A stretch of 64,000 nucleotides of DNA. It comes from Rhyacichthys aspro. Taxonomy: Eukaryota; Chordata; Actinopteri; Gobiiformes; Rhyacichthyidae. A program made the translations under genes and the position numbers. Of this stretch, positions 51,101 to 60,269 are shown in pieces. Each line of letters begins with the position of its first letter. Position 1 is the stretch's first letter. The notes under the pieces are model-generated. The model was not told the DNA's origin. It searched no databases and saw only the letters and a list, made by a program, of their open reading frames with translations. The DNA lies in NCBI GenBank assembly GCA_036850595.1, contig CM072154.1:8067330-8131329 (forward strand), given 5' to 3'.

Positions 51101-53722
51101 CTGTACCTGTGTTTTCAACCATATGTAGTTCCAGCTGCAGTCCTTTGAGATCGTCTGTAACATAACCTGGGCATCAGAAGACACATGCTGTGACCTTCCT
51201 GGAGTGGTCAGACTCAACTATACAATAGCCAGCACAATAAGTCCTTTACTATGTTCTGGAGATTTTCATTGTTTTGGTCTGTCTGTGTGTTTGCTTCAGA
51301 GAGATGAGGAAAGCTGTCCTTCTCAACCTTACGCTTGTACCTGTTCCTCTGATATTCCAGGACCTCCCGGGCCTCCTGGATCAAATGTATGTCACACTGA
51401 AGCACAGAATTTCTTCTTTTTAATAACTACTCTTATTATTATTTTTGTTTTACTATTTTTTGTTGGGGATACAATTTTCTTGGTAATTTTTTCCCTAGGG
51501 AAGGCCTGGTCCTCGAGGTGAGAAAGGAGACAAAGGAGAACAAGGCCAAAAGGTGGGAATATTTGCACCTGGCCTGACAAAGCAATTTAGTTTTATGATA
51601 ACAGTTGGATTTAGTATGTCATGCAGAATCTAAAAGTATTTATAAACCTAATAAGATGATGATATCCAACCATTTTTTTAAGTCAGTCTTGAAATGTGTA
51701 TTTTAGGGTGAGGTAGGTCCTCCGGGAAAGCCTGGGCTCGAGGGAGGCCTAGGACCCTTGGGCAGCAGAGGCCCACAAGGGCTGGCTGTGCATGGAAAAG
51801 CAGTGAGTAACATTCCTTCCACAAAAGTGAAAAAATTATAAACTATAGTGAGTAACTTCTGATTTACATTACACAATATTATTTATTAATACAATCATTT
51901 TCCTGTTCATCTTAAGGGTCCACCAGGTGCTACGGGGGAAAAGGGTGATCCTGGGCGACCTGGGGAACAGGTTAATCTGATATATTTACATGAAAAGTGG
52001 ATCATTAATATTTACTGTTTTATATACATGTCTGATTCTTGTTCTCTTGATCTCCTTTGTGATACTTTATTGTTTATTAAAAAGGGTTTACCAGGACCTC
52101 CTGGTCCAAAAGGAGAAGAGGGTATTCCTGGCCCGAAGGTGAGCTGAAAATATTACCAGTACACCTTGTATTATGGTCATTTGGACCACTCCTTACGTAT
52201 CCACGTGTTTTACAGGGAATAAGGGGTGTTGAAGGTAACATTGGTCCGCCGGGCCTCACTGGATCTAGGGTAAGACTTCCATTGATGGTATTAATGCACA
52301 GTAAGTTAGGTAACAAAAAAGTACTACTTCCCAGAATGTTGCAGGCACACAGCACAATATTGTAGTTAAAGACAATAGAATCTTTTTTCTGCTTTGACAC
52401 ATTTGCTCTTGCCATGCATCTGTGTCATATGCCGTCTTTTGTTTGACTGATCTGTTTTCTTATCTAAACACATATTCTGTAGGGTTTCCAAGGAATGCCA
52501 GGACACCCAGGACCGATAGGAGAGAGGGGCCATTCAGGACCAGTTGGACCTACGGTAAAACAAATAGGATACATTTAGCATTTGTTGATTTACTGGTTCA
52601 TATTTTAGGAATAATTTATATATTTTCCAATTTACAGGGTCTTCCAGGAAGTAAAGGGGAACGAGGAGAGAAGGTAGGTTAGGTTAATGCAATAATACAC
52701 TATTAAGACCCGTTTTAGCTTGACTCTTAATATAACACCAAAGTGATTCTTTTATGAATGTTTTAAAGGGTGAGCCTCAGTCTATGGCAATGATCTACCA
52801 ACTTGTAACGCAGGCATGTGAGCAACTAGTCCATAGTAAGTACTGTGTATCTGCACATGGAAACAATTTCACCCAATGTGGCCTGCCTTATTAATAATTT
52901 CAGTGTTATTTAGACTTCAATAAAACACCCTCTTCTGTGCAAAATGTTATCAAGGTTTTTGTTGTGCTTTTTAGAGGAAGTGTTGAAGCTAGATATGTTC
53001 ATTAATGAGATAAGTCGAAAACCGGCTCCTATTGAGGACCCAGTGGGGCCTCCAGGAGAACCTGGAATACCAGGCCCTGGGGGCCCTCCAGGTTCCAGAG
53101 GAACCCAGGGGAGTGTTGGCACTCGGGGGAGACCTGGTCGATCGGGGTATCCAGGAGAGCAAGGCCAGTATTACATGTAGTAGTTGTAATGAAAACAATT
53201 TATTCAATTGACCAAAAGTCATGTAAACATTTGAAACATTTTGGACAACTGTAATGTTCATACTCTTAACATCTGCAGGGAGGAGAGGGATGCCAGGTTT
53301 AAAAGGTGATGCAGGACCCAATGTCCAAGGGCCCCCAGGCATTAAAGGATTTGCAGGTACAGTAGTTCTAAAAATTACTCTTTTATATGAGGTGGTCATG
53401 GGGAGCTTTTTGCTGATGCATTTGTCTTTATGTCTCTCTGAAGGTCCTCCTGGTGAATCTAAGTTGGGAGTGCCAGGCCCCAAAGGAGAAGATGGTAAGC
53501 CTGGACCCTCTGGGATCCCAGGACCTCCTGGCCAGCTGGGAGAAATTGGACCTCCTGGAGTGTGTGACAGCAGTGGGGGCTGCCAACGAATTTCCCAGCA
53601 GACAGGTTAGTTAGATAGTGTCCAGAGTGTAGTTTGGCACCCACCTTGTGTCTGGATTGGTTTTGAGAATTTTGGTGTGCTCTCTTCATCCAGAAGACCC
53701 CTACTATGGATACCAGCCCTGA
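39171..53722 (+). CDS. col20a1: FACIT collagen, most likely collagen alpha-1(XX), about 41 coding exons
   Basis: Secreted fibril-associated collagen of extracellular matrix. Signal peptide: Met codons at 39171 and inside QMLYFLLG, then a Leu-rich core ending FPGVSGQ. Domains: FN3-1 (exons 40380-40484, 41834-41977); a charged/Thr-Pro linker (43286-43465, 43768-43956); vWA (44431-44598, 44712-44831, 44921-45085, 45165-45323) with MIDAS DGSWS; six FN3, most from two exons each (45385-48626); TSPN/LamG-like (49349-51203, with GFDMMEAFGL and cysteine-containing DTCCDLPG). Triple helix exons: 51300-51386, 51499-51552, 51707-51802, 51917-51970, 52085-52138, 52216-52269, 52483-52554 and 52638-52673. 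A non-collagenous break follows (52769-52835 and the start of 52975), then a second Gly-X-Y block ending at 53605 and a last exon 53694-53722 (PYYGYQP, stop). Total about 1584 residues. Gly-X-Y exons of 54 bases are typical. The FN3-vWA-FN3n-TSPN order also fits types XII and XIV; the short end and chr20q13 neighbours favour XX. Confidence 0.82.
49747..50132. mobile_element. hAT-type non-autonomous element with 8-bp target duplication, in collagen intron
   Basis: The left end CATGTCAAACTCAAGG and the reverse complement of the right end (CAGTGGTGTCAAACTCAAAG) form a terminal inverted repeat. The identical octamer GTTTAAAG flanks both sides (49739-49746 and 50133-50140), the 8-bp duplication diagnostic of hAT transposition. 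The interior holds a minisatellite (see separate entry) and no transposase. It lies in the intron between the first two TSPN exons. Confidence 0.85.
49877..49975. repeat. Minisatellite of about 22-bp units inside the hAT element
   Basis: About four degenerate units of the form CTGTTCAAATCTGACTAAAA in tandem. It is an internal part of the transposable element, not of the collagen gene. Confidence 0.75.
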
Positions 53723-54436
53723 GGGGACAGTGACAAGCAGGCTGCAGGGGAGGGAAAACAAAAATAATCAGCATTGCGAAGGTTGGATTTGTGACTTTAA
53801 CACTGACTGATATGGGGTTGCACAACTGCCCAAGAATGCAAGAAGAGGACAATACAAGAAGGATATAGCATGTTGTCTTTTACAGGGTTGTTTTTAAAAA
53901 CCTGACAAAGTTTTTATTTAATAAAGGAAGAATACCCAGTAAGCTTTCTTTAGTGTTGACAAGTATTTAAACAGATATCATAAAAGTTACTACATATGAA
54001 ACTTGCTGTCTTAGTCACATTCGCACTGAAATGTTTTGTAACTGTATTTTTTATGTATTTGTACACTGCACTGTATTAAAGCTGAATACTTATGCCATCT
54101 GTGTTGTCTGTATTACAGACAATACGCAAATACATATTTGCCATTAAAACCGTAACTGCCTCAAGAAAATTTGCAAATATGTGTCTAAAGGCATTTTTAT
54201 ATGATATAACAGATACTGTGAGATTTGTCTATGCCATGTGTATAATAATTGTATATTGTGATATATTTACCACATGCAACTTTTCAAGTATTATATTTTA
54301 CCTCTTATTGACTATACATGTTTACATTGAAGTCTTTGGGTAACTAGCGCCATGTGAAAATGTCTGTTTGAGTGAGTGTAATGTTTGTGAAAGTAGAGTA
54401 TTTTTATGCATCGAAAACCATGATTTTGTCAATAAA
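53723..54436 (+). other. Collagen gene 3' UTR with polyadenylation signals
   Basis: AT-rich tail after the collagen stop codon. ATTAAA lies near 54074 and a canonical AATAAA at 54431-54436. No other reading frame is convincing. Confidence 0.55.
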
Positions 54437-54925
54437 GGCTTTATGTATATTTAATTTTGTTCGGGTTTTCATTAGTCCGATGATTTTGTTGCAAAACGTG
54501 GAATAGGTTATGTATCTTAAACTATTTAAGATGTAGCCTACAAGTTATTAAGCGGAACAAAGTGTCAGGCAATGTTGCAAGTAGTATGTATTTTGGAACG
54601 CCACCAGGAAGTTTATGCCAAACTGCGCCTCAAGTTACCATCAGGAGTCAGAAGTGTTTCCTTGTTACGATTGTATTCAATTTCATAAAATGAACGTACA
54701 ATCTGTATTCAGCTGATTGCATAAAAGGTTGGAGTCTATTAGATTTTTGGAGTAAGAATAATACCTATATACAATATAAAAAGCATTAATTGCAGCATGT
54801 ACGTTTTATTAAGGCTATATGATCCAGAACAACGATTGACTTTTATGTTGAAAACATCACACCGGATGTTGTGATTTTCGTACCGATAACTTGCCTCTGT
54901 GAACGTGTGGCCGGTTGACGTCGCC
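54437..54925. other. Spacer and dpm1 promoter/5' UTR
   Basis: About 490 bases between the collagen poly(A) signal and the dpm1 start. No TATA box stands out. A CGTAC/CCGGTTGACGTCGCC stretch just before the ATG includes TGACGTC (about 54916-54922), a CRE-like site. Otherwise nothing seen. Confidence 0.4.
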
Positions 54926-56655
54926 ATGGCAAGCCGTAAAACTTCACACCCGAGAGAAGACAATGAGGACAAGTATTCCGTATTATTACCCACTTACAAC
55001 GAAAGGGAAAATCTACCATTAATTATATGGCTTTTGGTAAAATATTTTGGTGAAAGGTGAGTTTTGAGCTAAGCTTTTTGTTTTTAATGCTAGTTAGCTA
55101 TGCTACAGTGGACTCAGTGATGAGCTGTCTCTGAACTTGCTACAGTAGCTTACTAACATTACCTGTCGTTAGTGACAGGCAGCAGGGTTGTAGTTCGACT
55201 TCAAAGTATATACGTGTATTAAACCGTAAATATGATCTTAATTTGAGCCTGAAACACACGTCAGCCTCTGTGTAAGACCGAGACAAGCCTTATAGCAAAT
55301 GTGACTCTATAACTCTGTACTTTCTTTGACAGTGGATATAACTACGAGATCATTGTCATTGACGACGGAAGTCCAGATGGGACACTAGAGGTGGCAGAGC
55401 AGTTGCAGAAAATTTATGGAGAGGACAAGATTGTAAGATATTAATGCTAACTGTTACTATTCAATAAATAGTCACTCAAAAACTAACCATGTTGAATTCT
55501 CTTTGATTTTATGTATGTATTTTAGCTTCTTCGTCCAAGAGCTAAAAAACTTGGTCTTGGTGAGTTTAGACACAAAAACCATTATCAAGCCAATACCTAG
55601 ATAATAGTAGTAAGTGGTAGTAATACAGTATCTACAGATGACACTCTTTTCCATATTTGCAGGCACAGCTTACATCCACGGTATTAAGCATGCTACTGGG
55701 AACTTCATATTTATAATGGATGCTGATCTCTCCCACCATGTGAGTGAATTTAGTTGTTAAATAAACAATAAGTAATATTATAAATACACACAATCTTCAA
55801 CTGATCTATATGAATTAATCTATTATCCATTGCTATTTTTTTTTATAATGGCTCTGTGTTGTTCTTCTTCTTCCATTCAGCCCAAATTCATTCCAGAATT
55901 TATTGAGTAAGTCTGACTAATATTTACTTATTTGAGCACGGTATTTGTATCACACTACAAAACTTTCACTTACTGTTTTGTCTTGCAGAAAGCAGAAAAA
56001 CGGTGATTATGATGTAGTCTCTGGTACAAGATACAAAGGGGATGGAGGCGTGTATGGCTGGGACTTACGCAGAAAACTAATCAGGCAAGACAACTGCGTG
56101 TTCTGTTGTTACTTCTACTTGATTACAAGCTTAACAGAGAGGTTCAATCGTTTTTATTTCCTCCTGTCTGTTTTGTTCACAGTCGGGGAGCCAACTTTTT
56201 GACTCAAGTGTTGTTGAGACCTGGTGCTTCTGACCTGACAGGCAGCTTCAGGTAACTTGTGTTATCACTTAAATAAGATTAACAGCGTATTGTGTATTTT
56301 CTTTCTTTCTTACCTTCTGGTTCTTCTGACCGACATTAGGCTGTACAAGAAGAATGTCTTGGAGAATTTGGTTGAGCGCTGTGTATCCAAAGGCTACGTC
56401 TTTCAGATGGAGATGATTGTCCGAGCCAGACAGCTCAACTACACAATCGGAGAAGTAAGGCTTTCCCGTTTTATTCTCCTGATTCGTTAGTCCCTTTTTC
56501 TACTGTGTGATGATGATTTTGACTGTTTGCTTCTTCTTCTCTCCAAAAAGGTACCAATTTCCTTTGTGGATCGAGTTTATGGAGAGTCAAAACTGGGAGG
56601 GAATGAGATTGTGTCTTTTGTAAAAGGACTCCTCACACTCTTTGCAACAACATGA
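54926..56655 (+). CDS. dpm1: Dolichol-phosphate mannosyltransferase subunit 1
   Basis: Catalytic subunit of dolichol-phosphate-mannose synthase: GDP-mannose plus dolichyl phosphate gives Dol-P-Man at the cytosolic ER face, for N-glycans, GPI anchors and O-mannosylation. Exons: 54926-55056, 55333-55432, 55526-55559, 55663-55739, 55881-55906, 55989-56084, 56183-56251, 56340-56454, 56551-56655. Sum: 250 residues plus TGA, slightly below the usual vertebrate length. GT-A glycosyltransferase family 2 motifs: LLPTYNEREN near the N-terminus, IIVIDDGSPDGT, and the metal-binding MDADLSHHPK. Later GASDLTGSFRLY, the MEMIVRARQ block and the C-terminal VDRVYGESKLGGNEI are intact. No C-terminal membrane anchor, as expected for animal DPM1, which is tethered by DPM3. 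Intron 6 uses a GC donor (AATCAG|GCAAGA). The start ATG has context GCCATGG. AATAAA at 56952. Confidence 0.96.
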
Positions 56656-56951
56656 CCTCTGACATCTGTTGGTCAAAATGTTATTTCACAATTGTAAAAA
56701 TTTGCCATCTTATCACAGAAGTCATATTCAAATGTTATGAAGGACAGAAACCTTGTGAGACAGTAAATAGCAAAGTAAATAGCTAAAGAGTGTTCCCTTG
56801 TTCACAATAGATTTTTTAATGTCAAGAGCTGCCTACAAATACTGGACAATTACATTCCACTCACCTTAAAGTACTTTTATACAAAGCACATCATTCCAAA
56901 TGTAGGTAACTTTAAGTACATATTTTACTGCTACAACTGTGAATGTTAAAA

Positions 56952-56957
56952 AATAAA
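56952..56957 (+). promoter_or_regulatory. Polyadenylation signal AATAAA, dpm1
   Basis: AATAAA about 297 bases after the stop codon, embedded in an A-rich stretch. Confidence 0.55.
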
Positions 56958-56989
56958 ATGTATATAATGCTTGATTTCATCTTGCAATT

Positions 56990-57277
56990 TTTACCACTTT
57001 TTGCTAGATAAGTAAAACATGATGTAATGTTATGTTTGGGGGGGATGCAAACATTTTCCTTTATCAACAGAATCCCTTGTTGTGATCAAAATTTTTACAT
57101 TGGGAGTAAAGGCAATCAAATATGTATCAATGTGTTCTATTTTTAAATTCAAATTTAAATCAGGGGTGACGAGTTAAGCCCCATAATTAATAAAGACATT
57201 GAAGGATCTCTCCTGTCGCCCTGCACCAGTGCAGCAGCAGTGTCCCACTCTTCACCAGGGCCCCTGATGTAGCTCTT
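56990..57277. other. Spacer between dpm1 and adnp
   Basis: Short intergenic stretch, AT-rich on the left and GC-rich toward the adnp promoter. No gene seen. Confidence 0.5.
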
Positions 57278-57568
57278 CGCGCATGCGCGTACATCGAGAA
57301 GCCCACTCTTGAATGGCGCCCGCTGTCGACCAAATCTCGCTACTACTTCTCTGGGTTGTTTACCCCACAGACTCTCTATGGACACCCAAAGGACCACGGA
57401 GAATTTTTACGCACACGTTTGGCATTTCTATCTCTGTTTGCCTAATTGGTTAAAGTGACTGAGCGTCCAATCACGAGTTTTAATGAGAAGGCACGCCAGA
57501 GCTTCACAATAGATTATTTATGCTAATCAAGTCGATGTCACTTCCGCCCCTTTTATTTGCGCCATTTT
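57278..57568 (+). promoter_or_regulatory. adnp promoter with NRF1, NF-Y and YY1 motifs
   Basis: CGCGCATGCGCG at 57278-57289 is a perfect NRF1 palindrome. ATTGG at 57445-57449 and CCAAT at 57467-57471 form an inverted/direct NF-Y pair. GCCATTTT at 57561-57568 matches the YY1 core. No TATA box. This is a typical TATA-less housekeeping promoter placed just before the presumed first exon. Sites are sequence matches; the start site is inferred. Confidence 0.55.
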
Positions 57569-57974
57569 GGACGGGGTAGTTTCTAGGCTCGGTGTGTATT
57601 GTCTGTCAGAGAGGAGAATGGGCAAAGCGTTGTCGGCTGTCAGGCGATCACAGAGATACTTTAAGCTTTGTATTCAATAGAGATGCCCATGCCAGTCAGT
57701 TCCAGCCTGTGTGCGTCTTCACCACTTCAGGGAATGGAGGTTTTTTTAATTGTCTAATGAGGCTCGAAAGCTCGCGGTTCTCGTTCCCCGACGAGAAGGA
57801 AGAGGTTAGGCTGTGTCGGCAAGGAAGAGTGGGCTCGCCGCCGGTGCTTGGGTCTCCCTCCGCGGAGCCACTGGTCACCCTGAGAGGATTTAACCCGAGA
57901 ATCTGAAGAAGTGTCTCATCTAATACCGAGGTGACACATTTCACTCAAGAGGGGAGTGCTGGATGTGAGAGCAG
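57569..57974 (+). other. adnp: Probable non-coding first exon of adnp
   Basis: A GC-rich block that ends GAGAGCAG followed by GTAAAC, a good donor after 57974. It follows the NRF1/NF-Y/YY1 promoter cluster. It contains a 104-codon open frame (57592-57906) with no recognisable domain, which I treat as chance. The left boundary is approximate. Confidence 0.5.
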
Positions 57975-59303
57975 GTAAACTTGGCTGTCATAATATCCCC
58001 CGTAATGCTAAATAGTTTACTGTTAGCAGGGCTCGCTTTTGAGGGACGGTTGGCATTGAAGTAGTCAGCTAAGGAAGACAAAGCTGCTAGGGAAATGTGT
58101 AACTGGACTAGAAAATTGTATGTTTCTTTAACTCAACATAATCTTGAAGTTCGCGTTATCTCGTCCAGGGGCGTAACTAGGGGCAGTACAGACAGCGCAG
58201 TTACAGGGGGCCCATGAAGTAGGTGTCCAGCATGTCCTTGAAATGAGTCTTTACTAGGGCACAAGGAAATTTGTTTTGCAAATCATATAAAGTGATTACG
58301 AAAGAACAAAAAGACAACAACATAACATAAAATACAAATTGTAATAAATCTGTATAGTAGGCTTGTCCACTGTAAATGGCTTACTCTGTGATGATGACGA
58401 CCTTATGACGCTGATTCCAACCATACAAGTCGTATGATGAAAGCCTATGGTGTGGGAATGCTTGTGATTGCTAACAGCACAACGTTTCCCTCTTTCTTTC
58501 TCAGTAGCAATTGACAAGGCATAAGTTGATTAGAGATTGACAAGAGTCATGGTCACTGGCTTGCTGCTATACACTTTGGCTCTGAAGTTATATCTGCAGA
58601 TGTTGCCTCTAATTGTAGGATTTGTGTATTTTTTTAATAAGTGATGCATTTTTTAAACAAATATGACCAACCAGATGATACTTAGACCTTTTTTGTGACT
58701 TGCACCACCTTTTACCTGGCTATAGCCTCCACACTAAACCGGTTACAGGTATCACATGTGCATCCTTCCGGTTCATCTCAAGGTTCCCAAACTTTTGTAG
58801 GCTTTGTGTTACCAGAAGCCTTTTTCTTGACTTACAAATCCTGTGGTATTATATTAGAATGTGAAGCTGAAAATTTGCAGGCCTGTGTTTTTCTATTCGC
58901 ACCACAGTAGAATGGGGAACCTGCCAGCAGAATGGACAGAGCAGGCTCCTATCTCCTTTCCTGGTCCTTCTCTCCCTCCCTTTCCTCCTACTTGGGCTCT
59001 CCTTGGTTTTTTCCCCCCCTGCCACCCCTCCCCTTCCTTTCTCACCCTCTTTCCTCACCCCCCTCCCTATCCTTCGCCACTGCTCTGAGCCTGTCTGTCC
59101 AACCTCACAGCACCCCCCCCCCCTCCCCCCCATCCGTTTCTCACTCCCTCATTTCTCCCCTTCAACCACCCCCCCTTCTCCATCTCCTCCTCATTCGCCT
59201 CACCCTCCCTCTTCCTTGGTTTCTCTCGCTCCTTCTGTCCCTCCCCTCCTTTCCCTCCCTTCCCTCCCCTCTTAACGTCCCCTACCCTTCCCTTCCACTG
59301 CAG
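57975..59303 (+). other. adnp intron 1 with long polypyrimidine tract
   Basis: The right third (about 58960-59303) is almost purely C and T on the plus strand, about 340 bases, ending in CACTGCAG. It is unusually long for a polypyrimidine tract, and its open frames (Pro/Ser/Leu or Gly/Arg/Glu-rich on the two strands) are compositional, not genes. A fragment starting CAGGGGCGTAACTAG near 58166 may be the end of a DNA transposon. Confidence 0.5.
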
Positions 59304-59446
59304 ACATATTGTAGAGGCTGCTGACTCAATAGGAGGCGCCATTCTGTGATGGTATTACAAGGCAGCCGGGGCATAGGGAGGCTTATATAATGGAGATCCT
59401 CTCTAGCGCCATCTACAAGTCACAAGTAGAAAAGAAAGGGAAGTGG
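59304..59446 (+). other. adnp: Second adnp 5' exon with possible upstream start
   Basis: Acceptor TGCAG at 59303 after the long pyrimidine tract; donor AAGTGG|GTAAGG after 59446. It contains ATG at 59348 (short uORF, stop at 59387-59389) and ATG at 59390 with A at -3 and G at +4. From 59390 the frame is open through the donor and would continue in phase into the exon at 60261, adding 22 residues before the usual Met of Adnp. An in-frame TAG at 59330 bounds it upstream. Confidence 0.5.
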
Positions 59447-60260
59447 GTAAGGGTTGCATCTGCATCTTCTCATGTAGCACCAGCACATTTTCTGGGCAGC
59501 TTGTTTAAAGGTGGACAGAGAGGCAGCAGGCCTGTCAACAAAACTTAAGTGTCACCAGTTTCTGCAGAACCCATTAAAACACTATTGTACAACACCTTGT
59601 ACAGTTTTCCTCAATGTTGTGAAAATAGCCTAGGTGTCAACAAAGATTGTTTTGAACCACAGTTTATAGTTTGCTGCATACATAAGATCTGTAACCTATG
59701 ATCATTTTGACCACTTCTTACTTCATATTTTGATTCATTCTACGGAACATTTAGTCATATTTTTTTGTTTGTTTTGATTTTTTTTTTTACATTTTGTCCC
59801 ATTTTTCCTTCCATTCCAAATAGCCAAGTTGGACCTTCCATCATCAACAGAAATGATTAAGGCTGGGTTTGACACACTGTGAGATGATACAATGAATGTA
59901 AAGTAGTGGATGTTATGCGTTACCATATGCAACTCCCCCTTTCTGTTTACAATATGAAAAGTTCTATTGCAAATAATTTGGCAAGATAAATAATAGTTGG
60001 AGTGAAATCTGTACTGAAAACAGTTCTCTGGAATTGCTTCCCATGTATTAAACACTGGTCTTCACTAGATCTCAATCCCCAAAGTCTTGTTGCACAGTAG
60101 TTTTGGTCTCAACTTGAATATGATTCTTTTATTATCCTAAAATTATAACTTTAAGAAAATTGAAAATGTTATCCATTTCATTAAGTTATTTCCTGAATTA
60201 ACTGGCTAAATGTTAACAAACCCCTGATAATAAAATGCTGTGTGTGTCTTTTCGATGCAG
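59447..60260. other. adnp intron 2
   Basis: AT-rich, no internal exon recognised. It ends at GATGCAG, the acceptor of the exon carrying the canonical start codon. Confidence 0.55.
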
Positions 60261-60269
60261 GTGGTCAGA

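Noticed and set aside
57592..57906. 104-codon open frame in the adnp first exon
   Set aside because: No domain, no Kozak support beyond chance, and located in a GC-rich 5' UTR-type exon where long open frames occur easily.
58849..59342. Overlapping Pro/Ser-rich and Gly/Arg/Glu-rich open frames on both strands
   Set aside because: They are produced by the long CT-rich tract; composition alone explains them.
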